A DNA stretch of 64,000 nt from Myxococcales bacterium UBA5297 (lineage in GTDB: Bacteria > Myxococcota > Myxococcia > Myxococcales > UBA5297): positions 44,555 to 108,554 of the forward strand of contig DHSB01000099.1 of the NCBI GenBank assembly GCA_002408385.1, written 5' to 3'. Made by a program: the position numbers and the translations under genes. Below are positions 7,845 to 14,901 of the stretch, piece after piece. The notes beneath the pieces were generated by a model, which saw nothing but the letters and a program-made list of their open reading frames with translations, did no database searches and was not told the origin of the DNA. Position 1 is the stretch's first letter, and the number at the start of each line of letters is the position of its first letter.

Positions 7845-10433
7845 CTAGGCGCGGCCGAGCGTGTCGAGCCGCTCGCGCAGCAGGGCGAGCGCGTCGAGGT
7901 TCGCCTTGATTCCGGCATTGTCGCGGGTGCTCTGCTCGAAGCGATCGGTCGCCCCGTTCGCCAGAGGTTTTCCGCTACCGCGCGCGGCGATTTGCCGGAG
8001 CTCTTCGAGCAGTTCCCCGGCGTCTCCACGGGGCGCGATGGCCACCAACTCGGAAGTCAGAAATAGCCTGAAGAGCGTCCTCCTCGATGGGCCCTTCGAC
8101 TGCCCGACGAGCTCGACGGTCTTCTCGCTTGGCCGCCTCTGGCCCACCTTCACCCCCGGCAGTCGGAGCAGCGCGAGCAGCGCATCCTCGAGCCGCGGGT
8201 CGTCGTAGCCCAAGTCTCTGATCCGGTCCTCGCCCGTCGAGCAGAAGAGGAGGGTTTCCGGCGCGATTCTCACGGGCGGCTTGGCGGGGAGTTTGGCAAT
8301 CCAGTGCTTGCGGTCCTCGCCCATCGAGCAGAAGCGGAGGGTCTCCGGCGCGAGTTTCCCCGGCGGCTTGGCAGGGAGTTTGGCAATCCAGTGCTTGCGG
8401 TCCCTGCCCATCGAGCAGAAGCGGAGGGTCTCCTGCGCGAGTTTCTCCGGCGGCTTGGCAGGGAGACTGGCGATCCAGTCCTCGAAGGCCGAGGCAATGG
8501 CCTTCGTCCGCTTCTGATACATCGCCTGGAAGTTGCTCAGGCGCTGCTTGGGATCCTTCTCGGCGAGGACGGCCTCATAGAGCGTGATGAACTCGTCGGA
8601 CAGGAGGTGCGCCCGTTTGTTCTCGTCGGTCTCGCGCCTCAGGTCGGCGGGGTTGTCGCTGAGACCGCTTGAGCGATTGAGCGGGCGGGAGATGTAGGTG
8701 AGGTTGCCGACCGAGTTGATTTCGTGGCTGCCGACGCGCGAGCCGCTCAGCCCAAAGAGCGGTTTCAGCAGCGAGTAGGGAACGAGGTGCTGCTTCTCGG
8801 GCTCGCAGCTCTCGTCGATCAGCGCCTCCGCCGCGTCCTCTCCCGAGGTCTCTCTCGCCCGGTTGTAGCTGGGAAGCTTGGCTAGCTCCGCAAGCACGCG
8901 CTCTTTGACCGGCGCTTTGGCCCCGTCGCGCTCGCCCTCGACAGGCACCTGGTTTTCGTAGCTGAGGTCTCGAGCCTGTTCCTTCCGCTCGAGCCAATAG
9001 AGAAGCAGAGCTCCGCGGTGTTGCAGCGACATCGACCGCTCGAAGAGCTCGTTAAGCTTGTCGGTGTCCAGCTTCAGCGCCTCGATGGCGGTCAGGCACG
9101 CCTCGAAGGTGTGGGAGTTGCGAATGGAGTTGCACAACTTCATCAGCTCGCGGCCGTTCGGCTCGGCGAGGTAGAGCCGCAAGGTGAATCTCGCGAGCAC
9201 GTCCCAGTACCGCTCGTGCTTCATGAGGGCCGGGTACTTGAGCAGCAGTTGGAAGAGCGGCGTGAGCGAGAAGGCGTCCGGGCAGAAGCGAAGGTCGTCG
9301 CAGTGGAGGCGCTCGGCGAGAATCGTGTGCCGCACGAACGTGAGGACCTCCTTCGTCCAGCTCCACAGCTTCGCCGTCTCTTCGGGGTGTTCCCTGAGCT
9401 CGTCCTGAACTCGGGGGACGTCGAGGAGGGAGAACGAGAGCGAGCTGGCGCCGGGGCTGTAGTTGAAGTGGTGGGAGCAGGCCTGCACGAAGACGCGGAT
9501 GAACAGCTTGAAGCCGAAGTGCTTCTCCTTCTGGCGCTGCAAGTGGTCGTCCCGCGATTGCCCGGCGTTCTGCTCGCTGGGATGAACGGCCTCGAAGATT
9601 TCCTTGATGCGCTCGGTCGAGCCCGGATGGATCGAGACCAACGTGGCAAGTGCTTTCTCCTCGGCCTCGACCCGCCGCCCGGCGCTGTTGATTCGGTTGT
9701 AGAGCCGCACGACTTCGTCGACGTCGTATCGGCCTGCCTTCTCCTCGAGCACTTCGAGGCCGAGAGGCCGGTTCGCCATCTGCGCGACTTCCTTCACAAC
9801 CCTCTCTTTCACTGTGCGGAGGACGGCCTCGCGCGCGAGATCATCGGCGCGGTCACCGGTGAGGCGCAGCCGCTCGCGGACGTAGGTTTCGGTATCGGGA
9901 GTCCAGCACTCGCGCAGCCGGCGCAGCGGCACCAGGTTGTGCCGGAAGCGCGCCTTGGCCGCGGCCGGGTCGCGGACCTTCATGAACATCGGCTGTCCGC
10001 GGAGCTCGGGCGAGAGGTAGGGCGCGAGCTCCCTGATCCGCGCGAGGTTCAGGCACCAGACCCTTTGCGTGCCATCGGCCTGCTCGCCGTGAGCAGCTTC
10101 ACCCTCGGCGCCGACCTCGGGCTCCTCGGCCTCGCTCGGTGCTTCGTCATCGAAGAGCACGCTGCGTAGCGTGCGCAGCCGCTGCTGGCCGTCGACGACG
10201 AAGTACTTGGGCTCGCCCTGGGTCCACGGCAGCTTGATGCCATGGCTCGTAGCGCTCTCTGGCTGCCAAAGAATGACGGTCCCCAGCGGTGTGTCGAGGT
10301 AGAGCGACTCCAGCAGCAGCGCCGTCGACTCGCTGCTCCAGACCAGCCCGCGCTGGAAGTGCGGGATGCCGACGCACTCGAGGAGGCACAACTCGCGGAC
10401 CGTGATTCTCTTCTTCGCAAGCGCGCTTTCCAT
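7845..10433 (-). CDS. DUF262 / HNH nuclease-like defence protein with internal repeat
   Basis: 862 residues. The N-terminal DUF262 (ParB/Srx-like nucleotide-hydrolysing) domain shows IPHFQRGLVW at residues 23-32 and VVDGQQRLRTL at 79-89. These are the two signature motifs of GmrS/SspE/BrxU-type proteins. A long helical middle leads to an HNH/DUF1524-like region from about residue 548 (KQHLVPYSLLKPLFG, then SVGNLTYISRPLNRSSG), where His549 and the Asn residues are candidate catalytic or structural positions. Residues ~652-740 are three copies of a 29-residue repeat (core LPAKPPGKLAPETLRFCSMG), unusual for this family. About 120 further residues follow. Family members cut modified or phosphorothioated DNA as phage defence. 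That role is inference here. It lies 380 bp downstream of a DUF1828-type gene on the same strand. Confidence 0.82.
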   Translation of the reverse strand: MESALAKKRITVRELCLLECVGIPHFQRGLVWSSESTALLLESLYLDTPLGTVILWQPESATSHGIKLPWTQGEPKYFVVDGQQRLRTLRSVLFDDEAPSEAEEPEVGAEGEAAHGEQADGTQRVWCLNLARIRELAPYLSPELRGQPMFMKVRDPAAAKARFRHNLVPLRRLRECWTPDTETYVRERLRLTGDRADDLAREAVLRTVKERVVKEVAQMANRPLGLEVLEEKAGRYDVDEVVRLYNRINSAGRRVEAEEKALATLVSIHPGSTERIKEIFEAVHPSEQNAGQSRDDHLQRQKEKHFGFKLFIRVFVQACSHHFNYSPGASSLSFSLLDVPRVQDELREHPEETAKLWSWTKEVLTFVRHTILAERLHCDDLRFCPDAFSLTPLFQLLLKYPALMKHERYWDVLARFTLRLYLAEPNGRELMKLCNSIRNSHTFEACLTAIEALKLDTDKLNELFERSMSLQHRGALLLYWLERKEQARDLSYENQVPVEGERDGAKAPVKERVLAELAKLPSYNRARETSGEDAAEALIDESCEPEKQHLVPYSLLKPLFGLSGSRVGSHEINSVGNLTYISRPLNRSSGLSDNPADLRRETDENKRAHLLSDEFITLYEAVLAEKDPKQRLSNFQAMYQKRTKAIASAFEDWIASLPAKPPEKLAQETLRFCSMGRDRKHWIAKLPAKPPGKLAPETLRFCSMGEDRKHWIAKLPAKPPVRIAPETLLFCSTGEDRIRDLGYDDPRLEDALLALLRLPGVKVGQRRPSEKTVELVGQSKGPSRRTLFRLFLTSELVAIAPRGDAGELLEELRQIAARGSGKPLANGATDRFEQSTRDNAGIKANLDALALLRERLDTLGRA
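8222..8478. repeat. 87-bp tandem repeat inside the DUF262 gene, ~3 copies
   Basis: The GGCGGCTTGGC segment recurs at 8275, 8362 and 8449, a constant 87-base step (29 codons). The two right-hand copies are nearly identical and the left one is more diverged. The repeat keeps the frame, so copy number can change without breaking the gene. Confidence 0.9.
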
Positions 10434-10813
10434 GAAGGCCCTTTATCTGATGCCGGGGGATTGGTGCAGGCTCGTCGAGGCGAAGCGGCTCAGTCAATTC
10501 ACGCGTGGACGACTCGAGCGCGGGCGGACAATCCCGCTTCTGCGACCAGCCCGTGCGGCAGAGTCCGGTACGGTGAGAGTCCAGGAGCTGAGGGGTCCGC
10601 GGACGGCCATCCCCGCCCGGCGGCGCGGCGCGTCGGCGACGGCGGAATCGAGAGCCTGCTTGAGCGCCTTGCCGTGCGCGGACCGGCTCAGGTGCCCATC
10701 GCGAAGCTGCTCGTGCGGCCCCTCGCCGCGACGCCTCCTCGGACCGACGAGGCGTCTACCGGCCATGTGCAAGCGAACGCGGGTCGCGGAGCCAAGAGAC
10801 CTGGAGGCAGCCG
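10434..10813. other. Gene-free spacer within the island
   Basis: 380 bases between the DUF1828-type stop and the DUF262 start. Frames here code for Arg-rich, low-complexity products typical of non-coding GC-rich DNA. The gap is long for an operon, so the DUF262 gene may have its own promoter here. No recognisable RNA or repeat is seen. Confidence 0.45.
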
Positions 10814-11587
10814 CTACGCAGCAAGCTGTCGCAACCTCGGCGCGACCGACGCCGGGTCCTCTTCGACGCTCGGCACGGGCACGAGGTAGCTGTTCATCAG
10901 CCGGGCGCGGGTCCTGTCCGGCAGCTTGTTGATGTCGCGCGGGAGGGCGATCCAGTGGTGTGGCTCGCGAAGGCGAGGCTCGAGGAAGAGCTGGTTGCCC
11001 ACTGCGCGCTCGGCCTCGACCGGCGACGGCACGACCGAGATGGCCAGCGCGATCCTGCCCGGACGGACCATGGCGTCGATGCGGTAGTCCCCTTGAGGAT
11101 CCGACTCGCGATCGGTGTAGTCGAGCTCGCACGCCTCTTTGAAGGCGCTCTCGAGGACCCCGCGAACCGCCTCTCGAAAGCGGCGCTCGCCGACGCGCTG
11201 ACGAGCCGATGCCTCGACCACCGCCTCTGCTGCCGCTTCGATCTGCGCGAGGCCGATGGCGCCCGCGGTTATCTCCGACCGCGGCATCTGCGCGACGAAT
11301 TCGCCGTCCTGGAACCGAAACCCGTGCCTTTCGCCAAGCTTGGTGAGCGCGGCCTCCACGTCTCGAGTGATCTTTCGCGTGTAGCTCAGGCGCATCGCCG
11401 TGTGGCCGAGGTCGGTCATGGTCACTTCGCCCGAACCGAGCTCACGCAGGTAGATCTGGGCCGCGTCGCCATCGGCGAGGAACGCGGGGATTTCTACCTG
11501 GTAGAGGCGCTGTGGCCGCCTGGCGCGCACGCGAGCGAGCCGGCCAAAGCTCTTGGTGATCGTTGAGGTGAGTGACTCGGTATCCAT
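10814..11587 (-). CDS. DUF1828-type protein
   Basis: 257 residues. The N-terminal ~100 residues match the DUF1828 pattern as I know it: a short helix, strands VEIPAFLADGDAAQIYLREL, then the signature VTMTDLGHTAMRLSY. The C-terminal half has a strand/helix arrangement (YRIDAMVRPGRIALAISVV, then LMNSYLVPVPSVEED) like the DUF1829 part found with it. DUF1828 proteins are common in phage and mobile regions and have no assigned activity. Together with the DUF262 nuclease downstream it may form a two-gene defence unit. The 42-bp near-palindrome array lies upstream of this gene, 330 to 720 bp from its start. Confidence 0.65.
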   Translation of the reverse strand: MDTESLTSTITKSFGRLARVRARRPQRLYQVEIPAFLADGDAAQIYLRELGSGEVTMTDLGHTAMRLSYTRKITRDVEAALTKLGERHGFRFQDGEFVAQMPRSEITAGAIGLAQIEAAAEAVVEASARQRVGERRFREAVRGVLESAFKEACELDYTDRESDPQGDYRIDAMVRPGRIALAISVVPSPVEAERAVGNQLFLEPRLREPHHWIALPRDINKLPDRTRARLMNSYLVPVPSVEEDPASVAPRLRQLAA

Positions 11588-11918
11588 GCTGATTCAGCGT
11601 AGTGCTGAGCCTCGCGATGAATTTGTCCATCTCCGGCGAGGACGCGACGCTGCTCTTCTCGCAGAACAAGGTCCAAGCCTTCTTTAGACTGGGGGTTTTT
11701 GTGGAGCCTCGGCACGGTGGTCAGCGACACCTCGGGGTTGCGCGGAGCCTGGATGCGGGTGACCGAGTCGGCGTCCATCGAGATCTCACGAATCCGGGCC
11801 CAGCACCCTGGGCCTTAGAGGATCGTCTTCATATCCGGTGAGCCAGCTCTCGGGCGTATTCGCCGCCGGCGCGGCTTCTTCGGGGTTTCAAGGCGTCGCC
11901 AAGCGCCACCCTGCGCGG
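11588..11918. other. Leader region between DUF1828-type gene and the 42-bp array
   Basis: About 330 bases. A minus-strand frame starting at 11778 (MDADSVTRIQAPRNPEV...) runs into the DUF1828 gene and could be a small leader gene. It overlaps by more than 90 bases and has no recognisable domain, so I leave it uncalled. Base composition around 11660-11710 is less GC-rich than the surroundings, which would suit a promoter for the DUF1828 gene. Confidence 0.4.
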
Positions 11919-12306
11919 ACTCATCGAGTGAAGGGTCGTCGCCCAACCCGCTCCCTGCCACTCGACGAGTCGCGAGGTCGTTCCCAACCCGCCATCCGGC
12001 CACTCAACGAGTCGACCGGCGGTGCCCAACCCGCCGTTTCGGCACTCGATGAGTCAAGATTCGGCGCCCGCGCGGCCTCTTCGCCACTCGATGAGTGAAA
12101 GATCGTCGCCTTCAGGACGCTTTCGGCACTCGATGAGTCAAGGATCGTCGCCTGTGCGACGTTTCCGCCACTCGATGAGTCGAGAAACGGCGGCTACCCC
12201 CCCTTCTCGCCACTCGATGAGTCGAAGGGCGGCGCCCGCCGCGCGGCCTCGCGACTCGATGAGTGGAAGGTCGACGCCCACCCCGCCTACCCGCCACTCG
12301 ATGAGT
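11919..12306. repeat. Ten-unit array of an 11-bp near-palindrome at strict 42-bp spacing
   Basis: The core ACTCGATGAGT (ACTC-GAT-GAGT) or a one- or two-base variant starts at 11919, 11960, 12002, 12044, 12086, 12128, 12170, 12212, 12254 and 12296. Steps are 41 once and then 42 every time. The first core is the reverse complement form ACTCATCGAGT; the second and third are ACTCGACGAGT and ACTCAACGAGT. The intervening 31 bases are only partly conserved (often GCCRAR..TCGNCGCC). 42 bp is exactly four turns of B-DNA at 10.5 bp per turn, so all cores would face the same side. It lies 67 bp beyond the stop of the winged-helix gene and upstream of the DUF1828/DUF262 genes. Confidence 0.93.
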
Positions 12307-12372
12307 GAAAGGCCCCCCCTCGGCAACGGAGCCTTCGACCGGCTCGACGATCCGCGGCATCGGCCCGGAAGG

Positions 12373-13062
12373 CTACGACGAAGCGGCGAGTCCGCCCGAT
12401 GCGCGCAGCAGCGCGAAGTCCTGCACCACCTGCCAGGCCGTGGCGAAGGAGGAGCCTGCGCGGCGCGCGACCTCGGCGACGCTCAAGTCGGGCGCGCTCT
12501 CGAGGACGGTCCATACGTCGGCGCGCCACGTCGGCCCCATGCGAACTCGGTTGCGGTAACCCGCGTGCTGGCGAACGAGCGCCTCGGGGGAGAGCACGTC
12601 GGCGGCGCGGTCGCGGAGCGTGCCGGACGGCACCCGAAGGGCCGACCCCGCGAAGCGTTCGTCTTCGCCGCGCCGGGCGATCTGGAACTCGGTGCCGACG
12701 GGGAGCAGGTCGAGCGTTCGCCCCCGGTACAGCTTCGTCAGCCGCGCGAAGCGGCGATCCTTCCGGAGCCAGTGGGCGACGGCGGCCCAATACGCCCGGA
12801 CCCGCGCGGACGGATGCTCCGAGACACAGCGGACGAGGCGGTCGGCGTTGAGGTGCGTGGAGTGGACGCCGAGCCAGGTCGTGAGGACCGAGAGCACGCG
12901 CAGGTCGCCGTCGTCCATCCCGAGCGACGAGGCATGGAGGAGCGTCTCCTCGATGGGCGCGTCCGGATTCGGCTCCGCCGCGAAGCTCATCCCGACGCCG
13001 ACCATGTCGCGCGTGAAGGTGTCCGGGCGGTCGCCCAGCGCCGACGGCCGTCTATACGTCAT
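12373..13062 (-). CDS. Winged-helix protein, partner of the upstream nucleotidyltransferase
   Basis: 229 residues from the ATG at 13062, which overlaps the end of the nucleotidyltransferase gene by 11 bases. That arrangement points to translational coupling. The C-terminus reads as a helix-turn-helix (DLSVAEVARRAGSSFATAWQ). The middle has HLNADRLVRCVSEHPSARVR and a segment RTLDLLPVGTEFQIARRGED. The C-terminal DNA-binding domain and overlap with a nucleotidyltransferase recall type IV (AbiE-like) toxin-antitoxin modules. In classical AbiE the regulator gene comes first, while here the nucleotidyltransferase is first. It is a good candidate to bind the inverted repeat at 13604-13622, and possibly the 42-bp array. 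Role is inferred from context. Confidence 0.65.
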   Translation of the reverse strand: MTYRRPSALGDRPDTFTRDMVGVGMSFAAEPNPDAPIEETLLHASSLGMDDGDLRVLSVLTTWLGVHSTHLNADRLVRCVSEHPSARVRAYWAAVAHWLRKDRRFARLTKLYRGRTLDLLPVGTEFQIARRGEDERFAGSALRVPSGTLRDRAADVLSPEALVRQHAGYRNRVRMGPTWRADVWTVLESAPDLSVAEVARRAGSSFATAWQVVQDFALLRASGGLAASS

Positions 13063-13588
13063 GGCCAAGCCTCCTTCGAAGGTCATCCAACGTGGCGTGG
13101 ACATGGTCCGGCCACATCGGGTTGGCGTCCTGAATGGCGAGCCACGGCTCCGATTGCTGCAGCTCCTCCGCGGTAGGCGCCAGGGCGATGCAGTCGGCGA
13201 GGTCGGTGCCGCGATCGCACAGCGCGAGCTTGGTCTTGAGAAGATCCGCGCGTCCGAGCACGGACAGCCGCAGCGCGGCGCCCTCGAAAGCCAGGCGAAC
13301 GCGAAGGCTCCAGCCCTCGGGCAGCACTTCAGCAAGCTGCGTCGGACCGTTGTTCAGCCAGTCGTCGGCGAGCTCGACGCCTTGCGCGCGCAGGTGGGCC
13401 GCGAACTCTCGAGCGGCGAGAGCGATCTCCTCGGGCAACTCAGGTTGCAGGATATCGACGTCCCGCGTCTGCCGATCGGTTACGCCCAGGAGCGCAAGCG
13501 CGGAGCCGCCGACCACGATCGCCTCGAGCCGAAGCGAGCGCGCCGCCAGCCAAGCGTCGAAGGCTTCGATGGTAGGACGGGGGAGCAT
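13052..13588 (-). CDS. DUF6036-type nucleotidyltransferase
   Basis: 178 residues. The nucleotidyltransferase signature is clear near residue 27: VVGGSALALLG followed by RQTRDVDIL, with the GGS loop and the DVD metal-binding pair. The downstream segment VLGRADLLKTKLALCDRGTD is typical of DUF6036/AbiEii-like transferases, where a Lys helps bind nucleotide. Length fits the small, stand-alone members. Such enzymes are known as toxins or as partners in stress modules; the substrate here is unknown. The start has no strong Shine-Dalgarno. A perfect inverted repeat lies 16 bp upstream of the start codon, suggesting autoregulation with the overlapping winged-helix gene. Confidence 0.75.
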   Translation of the reverse strand: MLPRPTIEAFDAWLAARSLRLEAIVVGGSALALLGVTDRQTRDVDILQPELPEEIALAAREFAAHLRAQGVELADDWLNNGPTQLAEVLPEGWSLRVRLAFEGAALRLSVLGRADLLKTKLALCDRGTDLADCIALAPTAEELQQSEPWLAIQDANPMWPDHVHATLDDLRRRLGHDV

Positions 13589-13603
13589 GTGGATGGTCCG
13601 CTG

Positions 13604-13622
13604 GTATCGGTTTTACCGATAC
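13604..13622. promoter_or_regulatory. Operator-like perfect inverted repeat upstream of nucleotidyltransferase
   Basis: GTATCGGT-TTT-ACCGATAC: 8-bp perfect arms and a 3-bp spacer, 16 bp before the start codon at 13588. The position suits repression by the module's winged-helix protein. Confidence 0.65.
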
Positions 13623-13713
13623 GACTCGATCTTACGTCCCGTCTGCACTCGGTCAAGCCCGGCTTCGGTATGCGGCCCAAGGACGCTCTGCCTCTTTCAG
13701 TTCGTTAAGCGCT

Positions 13714-13860
13714 GCCAGGCGTCTCTCTTCTTCGATAACGCGTGGTCGCTACTCCGAGGACATCGATCTGTTGCAGCGCACGGCGGGGCCGATCGGCCCG
13801 CTCGTCGACGAGATCCGCGCAGCGCTCGACCCGTGGAATGTGGCTCCGCCCACCCCCAGG
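13714..13860 (+). pseudogene. Remnant of an AbiEii-type nucleotidyltransferase toxin gene
   Basis: From 13741 the plus strand reads RGRYSEDIDLLQRTAGPIG then PLVDEIRAALDPWN. This matches the core of AbiEii toxins, where (R)YSEDIDLV is the catalytic nucleotidyltransferase motif. Just upstream, SLFFDNA in a different frame continues the similarity (usually ..LNLFFFD...), so there is a frame break near 13738. Nothing recognisable remains on either side: no start, no C-terminal domain, and similarity ends near 13830. It is a decayed second toxin module next to the intact nucleotidyltransferase pair. Confidence 0.7.
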
Positions 13861-13873
13861 GTCCCGCAACAGC

Positions 13874-13903
13874 GCCGCCCGACCCCTGACGGAGTCGGGC
13901 GGC
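13874..13903. terminator. Strong hairpin downstream of the 13928-14743 gene
   Basis: GCCGCCCGAC, a 10-base loop, GTCGGGCGGC: a perfect 10-bp stem beginning about 25 bp after the stop of the minus-strand gene. There is no T-run, so any termination may need other factors. Confidence 0.55.
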
Positions 13904-13927
13904 GTCGTTCTCTCGACCGGCAGTGAC

Positions 13928-14743
13928 TCAGGCCGTCAGCGCAGCCTGCGGGGCCTTGCTCTTGGGCCGGGGAGGCTTGCGCCCGGCGGTGATCAAGGAC
14001 ACGAACAGCGCGTCGCCGCCCTGGTTCTTGAGCAGCCAGCGGCCCGGCTCGGCGATCTGCTCGTAGGTCGTGAACAGCAGGGTCCACGCGCGGGTGAGCA
14101 GCTCCTTTCGCTCCTTCTGCTTCGGGGTCGCGCCGACGCCGAGCTCCTCCTGGATGATCTTGGCGAGCCGGTCCGCGGTGTCCGCATCCTCGGCGACGCG
14201 GATGTAGGGGTCCTTCGAGAGCACCTCGGCATGGCTCCGGAAGATCGCCGCGAGCTTCCCGAGGTCAGTCGAGAGGTCCGCGTAGCCGGCGCCGAGGCGA
14301 ACCAGGGCGAGAAGCGCTGCGACCTCCTTGTCGTGGCCGAGGTGGTAGTCGAGGACTCTGAGCATCCGCCCGCGCATCTCCATGGCCTCCTGCGACAGCT
14401 TGGCGGGCAGCTTCGCCTCGCTCGCGAGCGCGCCTGCAGCCTGCGCCTCGTCTAGCGCGAAGATCGCCGCGCGCGCGGCCGGCTCGAGTCGATTGAGCAG
14501 GGCGATATCGAAGAAGTCGTTCGGCAGCTTGCTGAAGATGGCGCGCAGCGCGGGCTCGTTCACCTTCTTGGCGACACCGATCGCGAAGATCGCCGCGAGC
14601 AAGATGTCGGTGCGCGGGATGATGAGCATGCCCTCGGCTATCGCGGTCAGTAGCGGCAGCACCTGCTCAAAGGCGGCCTTGTTGGTCTGCGCCTCCTCGG
14701 CGCTCATCGCCGTCTCGTTGTTCGCTTCGTTCTCCGTCCCCAT
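13928..14743 (-). CDS. Hypothetical helical protein (paralogue of 43684-44556)
   Basis: 271 residues from ATG 14743, preceded by AGGGAGGAGTCCC as ribosome binding site. The N-terminus is acidic and disordered-looking (MGTENEANNETAMSAEEAQ). The rest is Ala/Leu-rich helix without a recognised domain. It shares a pattern with the protein at 43684-44556: an early I..R.D segment, IGV followed by EP and LP, a long Ala-rich helical centre, a W-T-LL motif (AWTLLFTTYEQIAEPGRW), and a basic Lys/Arg/Pro tail. No signal peptide or membrane segment is seen. The two look like members of one lineage-specific family of unknown role. Confidence 0.7.
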   Translation of the reverse strand: MGTENEANNETAMSAEEAQTNKAAFEQVLPLLTAIAEGMLIIPRTDILLAAIFAIGVAKKVNEPALRAIFSKLPNDFFDIALLNRLEPAARAAIFALDEAQAAGALASEAKLPAKLSQEAMEMRGRMLRVLDYHLGHDKEVAALLALVRLGAGYADLSTDLGKLAAIFRSHAEVLSKDPYIRVAEDADTADRLAKIIQEELGVGATPKQKERKELLTRAWTLLFTTYEQIAEPGRWLLKNQGGDALFVSLITAGRKPPRPKSKAPQAALTA

Positions 14744-14901
14744 GGGACTCCTCCCTTGAAAATGGGCAGAGGTGCCCGGGCCTCGGGCCAGAAACGCACC
14801 TCTGTCGATGGATGGTTGGTCGCTTCGCGAGGTCCCTGCGCAACTCACCCCGATGTCGCTCGCGAAACGATAGGCAGGCTATCGAGCGGCCGGGGCAAAG
14901 G

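Noticed and set aside
10540-10620. Group II intron-like fragment
   Set aside because: The GTGAGAGTCC stretch looked suggestive, but no domain V hairpin or reverse transcriptase is present.
11494-11778. Small minus-strand gene before the DUF1828-type gene
   Set aside because: Overlaps the DUF1828 gene by over 90 bases and has no recognisable domain; mentioned only as a possibility.
11919-12306. CRISPR array
   Set aside because: The conserved core is only 11-15 bp, spacers are partly conserved with each other, and no cas genes are present.
12022-13176. Plus-strand ORF of 384 residues with RHSMS repeats
   Set aside because: The repeats follow from the 42-bp period being divisible by three; every frame is open there. 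Downstream it is antisense to the winged-helix gene.
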